From the NCBI GenBank assembly GCA_947175635.1, contig CAMWNM010000004.1:1-64000 (forward strand): a stretch of DNA of 64,000 bases, written 5' to 3'. This document shows, piece after piece, positions 39,847-50,620 of this stretch. A program made the position numbers and the translations under genes. The stretch is from an uncultured Bacteroidales bacterium. GTDB lineage: Bacteria > Bacteroidota > Bacteroidia > Bacteroidales > P3. Under the pieces are notes generated by a model. The model was not told where the DNA came from. It did not search any database and worked only from the letters and a program-made list of their open reading frames with translations. The first letter of the stretch is position 1. Each line of letters starts with the position of its first letter.

Positions 39847-39880
39847 TTGCAAAAGTAAGCATGTTTAGGTACTTTTGCAA
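39847..39880. promoter_or_regulatory. Symmetric bidirectional promoter (inverted repeat TTGCAAAAGTA-N12-TACTTTTGCAA)
   Basis: Each arm contains a TAnnTTTG -7 box for one strand plus the TTG -33 element for the other, with a 20-nt spacing. Confidence 0.65.
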
Positions 39881-39894
39881 CTTGGTAATTCCAT

Positions 39895-40773
39895 TTGAAA
39901 ATGGCGTATTCTCTCAATCTCGGTGGTTCTTTTTATTCGCTCGACGAGCCGAAAGTGATGGGAATACTCAACCTCACGCCCGACTCCTTTTTTGAGCAAA
40001 GCCGTGTTCCCGATCCGGAAGATGCCGTTGAAAAAACGCGGAAGATGCTTTCCGACGGCATGGATATTTTGGATCTGGGTGCCGTTTCTTCACGTCCCGG
40101 CGCCGAATTGCCCGATGCCGAAGAAGAATGGAGAAGATTGGAGAACCCGCTGAAAGCCATCGTTAAGGAATTTCCGCAACTGCCTGTCTCTGTCGATACT
40201 TTCCGGGCCGAAATAGCGCGCCGTTGCGCCGACTGCGGGGCAAGCATCATCAACGACATATCGGGCGGCAGCTACGACAGCGGGATGTTCCCTACCGTAG
40301 GCAAACTGCAACTGCCCTATATTCTGATGCACCTCAAGGAAAAACCGGTCAACATGCAACAAAATCCCCATTACGGGGATGTGGTGGCCGATCTCCTGAC
40401 CTATTTTTCCGGGAAACTGCACCAAGCCCGCATGGCAGGCATCCACGACATCATCATCGATCCCGGTTTCGGCTTTGCCAAAACTTTGGAACACAACTAC
40501 CGCCTGCTGGCGCACCTGCGCGATTTCGCCGTGGCGCTGGACGTGCCGATACTGGCGGGCATGTCGCGCAAATCGATGCTGTATAAACTTTTGGACTGCA
40601 CGCCTCAAGAAGCGCTTAACGCCACCACCGCGGCCAATATGCTGGCATTGGAGAACGGGGCGCAGATCCTACGCGTACACGACGTAAAGGAAGCTGTCCA
40701 ATGCGTCAAGATTTTTTGCCACTACCGTCATTACCACGACCTCAATCCCGATGCCGTGGATACGGGAGCCTAA
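39895..40773 (+). CDS. folP: Dihydropteroate synthase
   Basis: PKVMGILNLTPDSFFEQSR, DLGAVSSRPGAELPDAEEEWRRL, IINDISGG, DIIIDPGFGFAKTLEHNYRLL; start may be ATG at 39901. Confidence 0.95.
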   Translation: MKMAYSLNLGGSFYSLDEPKVMGILNLTPDSFFEQSRVPDPEDAVEKTRKMLSDGMDILDLGAVSSRPGAELPDAEEEWRRLENPLKAIVKEFPQLPVSVDTFRAEIARRCADCGASIINDISGGSYDSGMFPTVGKLQLPYILMHLKEKPVNMQQNPHYGDVVADLLTYFSGKLHQARMAGIHDIIIDPGFGFAKTLEHNYRLLAHLRDFAVALDVPILAGMSRKSMLYKLLDCTPQEALNATTAANMLALENGAQILRVHDVKEAVQCVKIFCHYRHYHDLNPDAVDTGA

Positions 40774-40783
40774 ACAAGCCCAC

Positions 40784-41599
40784 ATGGAAACACTGCTCCG
40801 CTGGACCGAGAACATCACCATACCTCAGATACTGGATATCCTTATCGTGGCCTTTTTGGCCTATCAGTTCTACAAACTGGTAAAAGGCACTTCCGCGCTC
40901 AACATCGTGTTGAGCATCATCGGCATCTACATCCTCTGGAAAATAGCCCAGCAGTTCGCCATGCCCTTTACCACTGAAATTCTGGACCGTGTTATCAGCG
41001 TGGGGGTTTTGGCGCTGGTGGTTGTTTTCCAACCCGAAATCCGACGCGCCCTTTTCATGCTCAGCACCCCCTCCGCCATCAAGAACCGGAAAAAGAATTG
41101 GTGGTTCGGCATATTCAGAGGCCGCGGCACCCAAGGCCGGGAACTCAATATAACCCCGCTTATCCAGGCCTGTATGCACATGAGTCAGGAAAAGACAGGG
41201 GCCTTGATTATCCTTACCCAACTGAACCGGTTGCCGGGTACGGTGGCTACCGGCGAAAGAATCGATGCGGTGGTGTCGGCCGCGCTTATAGAAAATATAT
41301 TTTTCAAGAACAGCCCGTTGCACGACGGGGCCGTGATCATAGAACGCAACAAGATCATCGCCGCCCGCTGCATCCTTCCCGTAACTTCCAATAAAAAGGT
41401 TTCGGCCTCCCTGGGATTGCGGCATCGCTCGGCCATCGGCGTTACCGAGCAATCAGACGCACTGGCCATCGTATGTTCGGAAGAAACCGGAGCCATCTCC
41501 TATTGCATGTTCGGCAACGTTACCTACAACGTCTCCCTGGCCCAATTACGAGCTAAAATAGAGGAATTCTTTTCCGAGAAAACAGTGGGACAGCAATAG
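40784..41599 (+). CDS. cdaA: Diadenylate cyclase (CdaA type)
   Basis: N-terminal TM helices, VVVFQPEIRRAL, GALIILTQ, NSPLHDGAVIIERNKIIAARCILP, LGLRHRSAIGVTEQSDALAIVCSEETGAIS. Confidence 0.95.
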   Translation: METLLRWTENITIPQILDILIVAFLAYQFYKLVKGTSALNIVLSIIGIYILWKIAQQFAMPFTTEILDRVISVGVLALVVVFQPEIRRALFMLSTPSAIKNRKKNWWFGIFRGRGTQGRELNITPLIQACMHMSQEKTGALIILTQLNRLPGTVATGERIDAVVSAALIENIFFKNSPLHDGAVIIERNKIIAARCILPVTSNKKVSASLGLRHRSAIGVTEQSDALAIVCSEETGAISYCMFGNVTYNVSLAQLRAKIEEFFSEKTVGQQ

Positions 41600-41606
41600 C
41601 CACCCG

Positions 41607-42710
41607 CTACACATTGAATCTGAAATGCAGGATATCACCATCTTGCACCACATAGTCTTTTCCCTCTACCGACAGTTTACCCGCCTCTTTGCAGGCCGCA
41701 TCGGTTCTGTAACGGATATAATCCTCATACTTGATCACTTCCGCCCTGATAAAACCTTTTTCAAAGTCGGTATGGATGATGCCGGCCGCCTGAGGGGCTT
41801 TTGTCCCTTTCACAAAGGTCCAGGCCCGGCTTTCATCGGGTCCCGTGGTAAAATACGTCTGTAGGTTCAACAAGGCGTAAGAGGACTTTATCAAACGGTT
41901 CACGCCCGATTCCTCCAACCCGATTTCCTGCAAGAACATCTGCCGCTCCTCGTAGGTTTCCAATTCGGCGATTTCGCTTTCGGTTTTGGCCGCCACCACC
42001 AACAGCTGCGCATTCTCGGCGGCAATAGCCTTGCGGACCGCTTCCACGTGCGCGTTGCCGTCTTTGGCCGAGGCCTCGTCCACATTGCACACATACAGCA
42101 CCGGCTTGTTTGTCAGAAGAAACAGCTCTCGGGCCAATTTCATATCATCCTTGTTGTCCCACTCCACCGTGCGGGCACTCAGGCCCTGGTTCAGCACTTC
42201 CCTGTACCTTTGCAGGATCCCCAACATCCGTTTGGCCACCTTGTCGCCACCGCTCTGCGCCTGTTTCTCCACCTTGCCGATACGGCTTTCGATGGTTTCC
42301 AAATCCTTGAGCTGAAGTTCGGTATCGATAATTTACTTGTCGCGCACCGGATCCACACTGCCATCCACATGCGTTACGTTGTCGTCTTCAAAACACCGCA
42401 ACACATGAATGATGGCATCCGTTTCCCGTATATTGGCCAAGAACTTGTTGCCCAATCCTTCGCCCTTGCTGGCCCCCTTTACCAAACCGGCGATATCCAC
42501 TATTTCCATCGTGGCCGGCACCACGCGTTGGGGATGGTCTATCTCCACCAGTTCGTTGAGCCGTTCGTCCGGCACGGTAATCACCCCCACATTGGGCTCT
42601 ATCGTGCAGAAAGGAAAATTGGCCGCCTGTGCCTTGGCATTGCTCAAACAATTAAACAAAGTTGACTTTCCCACATTGGGCAATCCCACGATACCGCAGT
42701 TCAAAGACAT
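41607..42710 (-). pseudogene. ychF: Redox-regulated ATPase YchF interrupted by one in-frame stop (or a sequence error)
   Basis: 42333-42710 encodes [20 protein letters not shown]...[10 protein letters not shown] then TAA; the same frame continues IIDTELQLKDLETIESRIGKVEKQ... to 41607. Confidence 0.9.
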
Positions 42711-42760
42711 ATCTTTTCGATTTTAAAACAAAAAAAAACGATGTATCCCATCTATAAAAT

Positions 42761-42792
42761 TTGAGCCTCCCTATTTGCATAGAAAGGCTCAA
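42761..42792. terminator. Putative hairpin between gcvH and ychF
   Basis: ttgagcct ... aggctcaa stem; weak T tract. Confidence 0.3.
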
Positions 42793-42813
42793 AAAACTGT
42801 TTTTCAACAAAAA

Positions 42814-43194
42814 TCAGGCACCGATTTTGGATTTGTAGTCGGCGGCCGAAAGCAAAGATGCCACTTGTGAAGCATCGCTGAGCTTGATTTTGATGATCCA
42901 GCCTTCACCGTAAGGATCGGTGTTCACCAATGCCGGATTGTCGGCCAAAGCGGGGTTGAGTTCCAACACTTCGCCACCGGCCGGCAACAGCAGTTCGGAT
43001 ACCGTTTTCACCGCTTCGATATTACCGAAAACTTCGCCCGCACCGAGCGTTTCACCTTCAGAGGTAACATCTACAAATACAATGTCGCCCAATTCTTTCT
43101 GTGCATAATCGGTAATGCCGATCAGAGCGGTCTCACCTTCCACCTTGATCCATTCGTGATCTTCGGTGTACTTCAGATTTTCAGGAAAGTTCAT
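42814..43194 (-). CDS. gcvH: Glycine cleavage system H protein
   Basis: [58 protein letters not shown]. Confidence 0.98.
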   Translation of the reverse strand: MNFPENLKYTEDHEWIKVEGETALIGITDYAQKELGDIVFVDVTSEGETLGAGEVFGNIEAVKTVSELLLPAGGEVLELNPALADNPALVNTDPYGEGWIIKIKLSDASQVASLLSAADYKSKIGA

Positions 43195-43300
43195 ATACGT
43201 ACTGTTGTTTAGTTGTTTTCAAATCTCTTCATAGGCCGCGGCCTGTCTCAGACCACAATATGCAAAGGTAAGTTTTTTTTGCCAAATCCCGTTACCCCGC

Positions 43301-46300
43301 TCATTGCGTAAACTTGTAGGTAACATTGATCCCGCCCCGGCCATTGCTGTTGTAGTATTGATTGGCGATATAGGGCTTGTTGAGCGTCATATCGTAAAAC
43401 AGCCGGACCGAAAGCTGCTGCGTGATTTCATATTCGGCATACACGTTGATGGATGTAATCAGAGCGCCCTCGGAAGGCGTGTTGTACCTTTGATCGATCT
43501 TGCGCAAGAGCCGGATATTGTCCCGGATGCTGAAATCGCCTCTGAGCACGATATCGCTGCTGATACGGCGTTTGCCCGATCCGCCGCCTGAATTGACCTT
43601 GAAGCCCACGTTCTTGATACGGTAACCGGCCCCCACGATCCATTCGCGGGTACGCAACTCGGTGATCTGGTTGTTCACGAAACTCAGTCCTATCTGACGG
43701 CTTTGCCGGTATTCGAAGTTAAAGGAAAGGTCGTTGACAAAGGTCATGCTGAGTTTGATAAGGGGGGAGAACTGTTCGCTCAACATAATCCCGTCCATCA
43801 CATAACGGGAACGGAAGTTTTCGTTCTCGTCCAGATTCTGCAGAAAGTCCGCCACATCTTTGTAAAGCAGGTTGTTGCTATAGGACCCCACGCTATAAGA
43901 GGATGTGTAGGCATGAGAGATGGAAAAATTCTTGAACACCTTCCGCATGGCTTTGATCTTGGTAAGCCCCGAATAGGTTACCGACCAGTTGGGCATCGGG
44001 AACTTATCGAAGGCCGAAAGCGAAACCTTCTGCGGATCCCGCCCCGTGTAAGCGGCAATCAAAGCGGGAAGCAGCACATCCGGATTGGAAGAATTGTAAC
44101 CTTGCGGGAAATAGCCGCCGGCCACCGTATCGTACACATATACGGAAGGATCATAACCGGGCGTCTTGTTGTCTTGCGCCAGACGTTCGGCTATCACGAT
44201 ACGGTTGTCGAGAAAGGCCTGATAGGTTTTGTCGAAATAATCCTTGTCGTACTGCCGGAAAGCGGTTCCTATCATCACGTTGGTAACCGTATAGCTTCCG
44301 GTCATGATCGGGTTGGTCTCGAAGAAATCTCCGTATTGGCTGTTGTAGGTATAGTAGGAAGAATTGTTTTCCACCTTGCTGTAGCCGAAATTCACCGTGA
44401 CGCGGAAATCGTTGAATGGTTCAAGCGATACTTGGGCGGTAACATTTTCGGTAAACATCTTGTAATACGGCTGCGTAAGCAGACTGTCGGTAGAAAGCCA
44501 GCCGTTCAGGGCCGCCCGCCGACGGATGTCGGCTTGCGAACCGAACAAGGCGAATCCCGCTCCGGGCGCATCATGGGAAAAGTTTATCCCGAAAAGATCC
44601 GGCTCCGGCATAAAACCGGGCAGCGAGGTACCCTGATTACGGGTCCAGCTGATATTGGCATCGCGCACCATCATCAAGAAACGCAAGGCTCCCTTATAGA
44701 AAGTCTGCCAGCCCCGGCCTTTCTCTTTTTCTTCCTCCTGCGTCTGCCGTCCCATCACCGTATTGCTCCGCGTGTTACGGCCCTTGCGCCGGTTGGCTTC
44801 GTTTATCTTCTTCAGGAACGGCACCTTGTTGTACAGACCCACCAGATTCGCCGAACCGTTGGCCGAAATGTCCATCGAGTTCGAAATCGTGTTTCCCAGC
44901 CGCGCCTGCGTGGCCAAAGCGCCACCCTCCCAACGGTACAGGGCATTGTAGGCCGCACTTCCCTCAATCCAGTCGAAAATGGGTATCTTGTTGATGGGCA
45001 ATGTGTAGGTAGCCCCCACATTCTGGTCGTAGTTGGTTTTCCGGCCGCCTTGGATGAAACTCCGCCATACCGAATCCCGTTTGTCGGCGGTATTGATGCG
45101 GCCCGGAGGTTCGTTCAGATAGGAATTGGCGTTGGCCGAATAATTGAAGCTGAGCGATTTGGTAATATCGTAGCGGAAATTGTAATTGCGGTTCCAATCG
45201 AAACGCTTGTAGCTTGTGGCCGGCATCACGATATCCCAATCGGCGTTTTTGTTGCGCATCTTGCTTTCCGAATATTCGCGTTCCAGATCCATGTTGAACG
45301 AGAACATATTGGGTATATAGTTCACATTGAAATCCGTGATGATCGCCGCCCACGGACTGGAGGCCATTTTGGTTTTTTCCAACGGTACAAAGAACTTGGA
45401 TGCCGTGGAATAATCGTATCCGAAACCGCCCCGGTGCGTTACCTGATCATCGTATTCCATATCCTCGTCGCGATGTTTCACGCTGGAGTAGGCATAGGAG
45501 AAATTGAAGTTCTCGATATCCCAGAACTGCGGCATCTTCTCGGCATTGGTACGTTCCTTGCGCACGTTCATCAAGTTCACGTTCTGACGGATGGTGTAAT
45601 CCTGAATCTGTTTCTTGAACGCTTTTTTCTCTTCCTTGGTCTGCAGGTTCTGCAATTCGTGCTTGGTCTTTACGTCCGGATCGAGCGGATTGTATTTGGG
45701 ATCACTCACGGTAGTGGACAAATCGTAGTGTACGGGCAATTTAACACCGGCTTTCTCGGGCAGGAAACGTCCCATTTCCAAATCCACGGCTATATCGTAA
45801 GAGCCGGTATTGCTTTGGGAAAGTTCGGTAAGCTTCTGCTCCAACTGTCCGAAATTGGCCTGCGTATAGGAACCGGCTACCGAAATGGAGCCTACATCGC
45901 CCAAGGTAAGCCGTGCACGTGCCATGGCCGCCACCCCGCCCTCTTTCTTAAACTCATTGAGACTGAATTCGTTTATCCAGACTTCCACGTTCTTGGCCCG
46001 TCCGTCATCCGAGTCGCCTTGCCGTTTCTTTGGATTGCGCAGACCTATCGTGATACATTTCACCGCGCTGATGGAGGGCGTACCTTTGATGGAGTACACA
46101 GCCTTGCCTATCTGCTCGGAATACACGGCAGTATAAGACGTGGTACCCTGTTCGCGCATCAACTGGTTCCGCCTTTCCTTCACGCCCACCAACTGGCTCA
46201 AGTCTATTTCGACCTTGTTGGCTTCCGGCCACACCAACTCCCTCGCGCTCTGCCCCCATTCGGTATAACTGAGCGGTATCTCATATTCGTAAAAATTGGT

Positions 46301-49300
46301 GATGTTGTCGGCCCCCAGACGAACGAAAAGGGTAACGTCTCCATCCACGGCATTGTCCAATTCGTTCACCTTTTCCATGTGCACGAACATCTCCACCTTC
46401 TTGAACTGCCGCATGTCGTAAGAGGTGTTCTTATAGATTCCGCGGGCATCGCCGTCGGCCAGATTGGTTACCCGCAGACTCAACGACTGTTCGTTCATCT
46501 CCACATTATTCTGCGCCGAAGGATCGAGCATACGTTCGATACCCGGAGGCAATACATAGCGGATAGGCGTGCGCTGGCCGTTTTCCTCCACATTGACCGT
46601 AGATACCTCAAATGTGGTTTCACCCGATCCTGACACGTATTCACCATCCTCCAGAAGCGAATTCTCGTACTTACGCCAATCGGAACGCACCAAATCGAGC
46701 GAAGCGAAACGCAGAATCACCGGTTCCTTAAATCCCTTGAGGAACATACGCAGAAAACGCACAGATTGCAGGTTCTGCATCTGCCCCACCACCCGGCTCG
46801 GCTCCTTTACCGGCACTTTAAACTGATACCATTTCACCCGCTCGGTATTGTTGTTGCTCAGCTTCACGCTGGCCTCATACATATCGGTGATAAAGTTTTC
46901 CCCCACCCTCATATGCTCGGGATCGAGCTGTATCTCGTATTGGTAGTAGTTTTCGGCTTCGTTGAGCGTATTGTCTTCGCTGATGTCTTCGGTATTGGGA
47001 TAATTGCTCTGCTGGGTAGGATAACTTTCGGGATTGTCGGCATTGGAGGGAGAGTTGCCCTCGGGATTGTTGTAGTATTTGTAGCGGTCGGCGATTTTGT
47101 TGGACGAATGCTGCACGGTATCCCAGAAACCCCGGCGGAAGTAAAAATAGTCGTCGGAAGCCGGGTCGTTGTAGAGTTTGCGGTAAGCCTCCGAATTCTG
47201 CCCCGCGATCTGCCCCATTTCGTTGAGGAAAGTGGCGAAGAACGCCCTTTCGTCCGTACTCGAAAGCCCGTCAAGCCCCACGTCCTGATATTTCCGCGAG
47301 GCGGGGTCGTTGTCGAAACTGTTTACGATTGCCTGAATGGAAGGCACGCGTCCCCATTGGGTCTCATCCACATTCTCCACCACAGCCGATGTGGGCAGAC
47401 CGTTCTCGAAAGACTTACGTCCGTCGCGCAATACATCTTCGGATATATCGCCCAGATTGAAATACAGCTTACCGCCCGAATGCATCGGATTGCCGTTTGT
47501 GCCGTCCATATCGATAAAGGGATCCATCACCCAGAACTCTATGTATTCCACATTGGCGGCTTCAAAATCGGTGTTGCTCATCTTACGCATGACCCCGCCC
47601 CAACGGCTTTCGGGCTCCTTCAGGCTTCCGTCCGGATTGGCACCGGCCGTTACCGCGGTGGGTAAAGCATCGTAGTTGTACGGTCCGCGTTCGGATGGAT
47701 AGAAAGCAAGATTGAGCACCGTCAAGGCCTGGGCTTCGCTGGAAGAAAGCTGACGTCCGGGAAAAACCTCGTTTACCAGCACCCGGCGGGAATAATGGTT
47801 GGACAGATCTTCCTTGGTAATGTTACCCGGACGGGCACTGCTGTAAAAGATGGGATCGATGGTGTACCAGGCCAGCTTGGCGCGGTTCCGCCCCGTGATG
47901 GTGGTAGAGGCGTATCCGTCGGCCGACTCGGGGAACAAATCATTTTGCTTCTGCGGCGTGCTGGCCAGATACCACGAATAAGGTTCCTTGAGATTGATCG
48001 TGCTCTTGCTGCTCTCGAAATCATCGATATAGGTTGTACCCGATTTACCGATGGCGCGGGAATGTCCCGGCAGGAAATGGGCGAATTCCCCGTACAGGCT
48101 GATACGGGAAGCGGCCTTGCTGTCTTCAAAAGGCAGTATGGCGTCCACCGCCTTGGTAAGCCAACGGCTTTCGCGGTCGTATGAGGCATCGAAACCGTAT
48201 ATGGTATTGGATATAGGCTCTTCGCCGTAATTTACCTTTTGCGTAAGCGAACTTTGGCGGAGGTTCATCAACGTACCGCCCACATAGAAATGCTCATCGA
48301 AGAAATGTTCCACCCGCAAGCCCATCATCCGTTTGGTGAGCAGACTGTTCGACATGCTTTCAGTCTTGATGTCGATAGGCACGCCTGAATTCAACACCCC
48401 CTGATTGATGATCTGCACGATACCGGAAGCATAGTTCACCGTATAGTCCTGATTCTCCACCAACGGGGTGTTGCCGGCCATCACCTTTACCGAACCTTCG
48501 GGCAGATTGTAAGCGCCCAAGCTGATCTCGCTACCGCCCGAAGACTGGTAGCTGCCCACAAACGAATACTTGTTCTTTTCGCTGTATTGCTGCGCTTCCG
48601 TTTTGGTCTTGCGGTAGAGTTCGTCGAAGCGGTACTTGGCCGCCTGCACGCTGTCTCCGCCGAACATTTCCACCAAGTCCTTCCCGAAAGGTTCCGGCCA
48701 TGGCAGATACACCAGTCCCTTGTCGGCCTGTATGTAGCCCGCACCCGTGGCCGCCCCGTCCAGATAGTCGAAAAGTCCGTCCGGATTCCGGTTCTGCCGG
48801 GTATCGAGATTATCCACGCCAAAAACCTGTATCAGCGGAACACCGCTTCTCGGACCGTCGGTAAAATAGCCGCTGGGCACCCCGCGTTCATTGCCCGAAT
48901 ACATGATATTGAAACGGAATTTGTCGCCGCTCAACTGGTAGGTGTTGAGCGAATACACGTTCTTCATCATCAGGTCCCAGAGCGGAAGCTCGGTATTGAG
49001 AACCGAAGATTTAAGCAATTTCACTATCAACACCTGCGGGTCGTTGATACCCTGGTCGGAAAATTCCCCCACCTGATACACCGCCGTATCGCCCACTATC
49101 TGGTACTGGAAGGCCACGGCCAACACCTGATCGCTGCTTAAGGACTGATTGAGCGTGATGAAACCCAGACGCGGGTTGTACGTATACTCGGAGGCGTCCA
49201 ATCTACGGGCGCTTTCCACTTTCTCGAACTCCTGTCCGTTGGTGATGCCCCTTCCTGTCAGATACTGCCCCACCGAATTGAGATTCCGCAAACTTCCCTT

Positions 49301-50596
49301 CGGATAAACCTGCAAAAGGTTGTTCGATCTGTTTTGATCGGGATAACGCACCGTAGGGTAAGCGGTCAGATTCTTATCCATCGGCTTACTTTCGCCCAAA
49401 TCGGTAAAGGCCACGATATTCCTGTTGTTCTGCACCGGAGAGCCGATGTTGGTAACCCAAACTTCTATTTTGGTGATATTCAGACGGCTGTTCACCAAAG
49501 GCAGTTCAGCCAAGGCTTCATGATAATGCTCGCGGAAATACTGGGCGATGAAAAAGTGACGATTCTCTTCGTAATCGTCTGCGTGAATATCGAAATCGGT
49601 GCTCTGCGCCCCGCCTTCGATGCGGATGCTGGTGCTTTCGGAACGTTGTTCGGAGAAAACACCGGTGATAAAGGTTTTGCCGAATTGCAAGCGGGCCTTC
49701 AAACCAAAAAGTTCCTGCACCCCGCTGATCAAGGTGGTGTTGAGCGGAAAATCGATATTGCCCGCGCTGATGGTCTTTACAATCTCATCTTCCTTGCCTT
49801 CGTATTCGAGCTTGAATTTGTTGTCGAACTGAAACAAAGCCTCGGTATTATGGCTGATGTTGAATTTGAGGCGGTCGGCGATGGTGGCCGTAAGGTTGAT
49901 GTTGATATCGGAAGAAAAGTCGAAGTTGAAGGTTTTGCGGTGCTTGATATCCAGAGAGGGATCGTCGCGCCGGGTTCCCACCAAGGCGAAATCAAGCCCG
50001 ATGGAACCGTTGAGATCGAACTTGATAAGGTCCTTGCCCAGTTTGTCGTCCAAAAAATCCAGATTGAGGTTCAATCCGGGAATCAGGCCACCCAGACCCG
50101 AAGAGGTGGTGGGGGTGTAGTCGGCTTTGGTTTTCCAGTAGTCCCGAATGGCCTTTTCGTTGTTGTACCTGAGATACTCGGCCATGGTCATGGTGCGCGA
50201 GGACAGCACCAGTTCGCCCAGTCTGCGGGTCAGAACATATTCGCCCGTGACAGGATCGAACGCAGCCTCCTCCACGATGTTGTCTTTGATGTAAAGGCTC
50301 TTGTCGGCAGGCAAGTCTTCATGGGGAGCGGTCTGCGGGATGGGATAGCGCAAGGAATCGTTATCGGCCGTTTCAAGATCAACCGCATACGGCACTTCCA
50401 GGCTGTTCCGGGATGCCGCCGCACCGTAATAAGCCTTGTAAAGCATTCCCGCCACACCGGGCATATCCTCCCAACTCGGCGGCATGGGAATCCCTGTCCG
50501 GCAAACCGGTACGCTTGCATACGACAAACTCACCCCCGCAGCGAGAATCCACGCTCCGAGTACGGTCAATATGCTACAAAACCAATACTTCCACAT
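43301..50596 (-). CDS. sprA: Cell surface protein SprA (type IX secretion outer-membrane translocon)
   Basis: 2431-aa exported protein; SprA-like segments such as YIDDFESSKSTINLKEPYSWYLASTP; located between ruvA and gcvH. Confidence 0.95.
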   Translation of the reverse strand: MWKYWFCSILTVLGAWILAAGVSLSYASVPVCRTGIPMPPSWEDMPGVAGMLYKAYYGAAASRNSLEVPYAVDLETADNDSLRYPIPQTAPHEDLPADKSLYIKDNIVEEAAFDPVTGEYVLTRRLGELVLSSRTMTMAEYLRYNNEKAIRDYWKTKADYTPTTSSGLGGLIPGLNLNLDFLDDKLGKDLIKFDLNGSIGLDFALVGTRRDDPSLDIKHRKTFNFDFSSDININLTATIADRLKFNISHNTEALFQFDNKFKLEYEGKEDEIVKTISAGNIDFPLNTTLISGVQELFGLKARLQFGKTFITGVFSEQRSESTSIRIEGGAQSTDFDIHADDYEENRHFFIAQYFREHYHEALAELPLVNSRLNITKIEVWVTNIGSPVQNNRNIVAFTDLGESKPMDKNLTAYPTVRYPDQNRSNNLLQVYPKGSLRNLNSVGQYLTGRGITNGQEFEKVESARRLDASEYTYNPRLGFITLNQSLSSDQVLAVAFQYQIVGDTAVYQVGEFSDQGINDPQVLIVKLLKSSVLNTELPLWDLMMKNVYSLNTYQLSGDKFRFNIMYSGNERGVPSGYFTDGPRSGVPLIQVFGVDNLDTRQNRNPDGLFDYLDGAATGAGYIQADKGLVYLPWPEPFGKDLVEMFGGDSVQAAKYRFDELYRKTKTEAQQYSEKNKYSFVGSYQSSGGSEISLGAYNLPEGSVKVMAGNTPLVENQDYTVNYASGIVQIINQGVLNSGVPIDIKTESMSNSLLTKRMMGLRVEHFFDEHFYVGGTLMNLRQSSLTQKVNYGEEPISNTIYGFDASYDRESRWLTKAVDAILPFEDSKAASRISLYGEFAHFLPGHSRAIGKSGTTYIDDFESSKSTINLKEPYSWYLASTPQKQNDLFPESADGYASTTITGRNRAKLAWYTIDPIFYSSARPGNITKEDLSNHYSRRVLVNEVFPGRQLSSSEAQALTVLNLAFYPSERGPYNYDALPTAVTAGANPDGSLKEPESRWGGVMRKMSNTDFEAANVEYIEFWVMDPFIDMDGTNGNPMHSGGKLYFNLGDISEDVLRDGRKSFENGLPTSAVVENVDETQWGRVPSIQAIVNSFDNDPASRKYQDVGLDGLSSTDERAFFATFLNEMGQIAGQNSEAYRKLYNDPASDDYFYFRRGFWDTVQHSSNKIADRYKYYNNPEGNSPSNADNPESYPTQQSNYPNTEDISEDNTLNEAENYYQYEIQLDPEHMRVGENFITDMYEASVKLSNNNTERVKWYQFKVPVKEPSRVVGQMQNLQSVRFLRMFLKGFKEPVILRFASLDLVRSDWRKYENSLLEDGEYVSGSGETTFEVSTVNVEENGQRTPIRYVLPPGIERMLDPSAQNNVEMNEQSLSLRVTNLADGDARGIYKNTSYDMRQFKKVEMFVHMEKVNELDNAVDGDVTLFVRLGADNITNFYEYEIPLSYTEWGQSARELVWPEANKVEIDLSQLVGVKERRNQLMREQGTTSYTAVYSEQIGKAVYSIKGTPSISAVKCITIGLRNPKKRQGDSDDGRAKNVEVWINEFSLNEFKKEGGVAAMARARLTLGDVGSISVAGSYTQANFGQLEQKLTELSQSNTGSYDIAVDLEMGRFLPEKAGVKLPVHYDLSTTVSDPKYNPLDPDVKTKHELQNLQTKEEKKAFKKQIQDYTIRQNVNLMNVRKERTNAEKMPQFWDIENFNFSYAYSSVKHRDEDMEYDDQVTHRGGFGYDYSTASKFFVPLEKTKMASSPWAAIITDFNVNYIPNMFSFNMDLEREYSESKMRNKNADWDIVMPATSYKRFDWNRNYNFRYDITKSLSFNYSANANSYLNEPPGRINTADKRDSVWRSFIQGGRKTNYDQNVGATYTLPINKIPIFDWIEGSAAYNALYRWEGGALATQARLGNTISNSMDISANGSANLVGLYNKVPFLKKINEANRRKGRNTRSNTVMGRQTQEEEKEKGRGWQTFYKGALRFLMMVRDANISWTRNQGTSLPGFMPEPDLFGINFSHDAPGAGFALFGSQADIRRRAALNGWLSTDSLLTQPYYKMFTENVTAQVSLEPFNDFRVTVNFGYSKVENNSSYYTYNSQYGDFFETNPIMTGSYTVTNVMIGTAFRQYDKDYFDKTYQAFLDNRIVIAERLAQDNKTPGYDPSVYVYDTVAGGYFPQGYNSSNPDVLLPALIAAYTGRDPQKVSLSAFDKFPMPNWSVTYSGLTKIKAMRKVFKNFSISHAYTSSYSVGSYSNNLLYKDVADFLQNLDENENFRSRYVMDGIMLSEQFSPLIKLSMTFVNDLSFNFEYRQSRQIGLSFVNNQITELRTREWIVGAGYRIKNVGFKVNSGGGSGKRRISSDIVLRGDFSIRDNIRLLRKIDQRYNTPSEGALITSINVYAEYEITQQLSVRLFYDMTLNKPYIANQYYNSNGRGGINVTYKFTQ

Positions 50597-50620
50597 AACC
50601 GCAATTTCAAAAAGTCGGTT

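Noticed and set aside
43703-46633. 976-aa ORF antisense to sprA
   Set aside because: Overlaps a clear conserved gene on the opposite strand; no recognisable domain. Long antisense ORFs here follow from codon usage (few TTA/CTA/TCA codons), as at 13548-14495, 15249-16541, 19464-20558, 20815-22326, 49334-50650 and 54749-56200.
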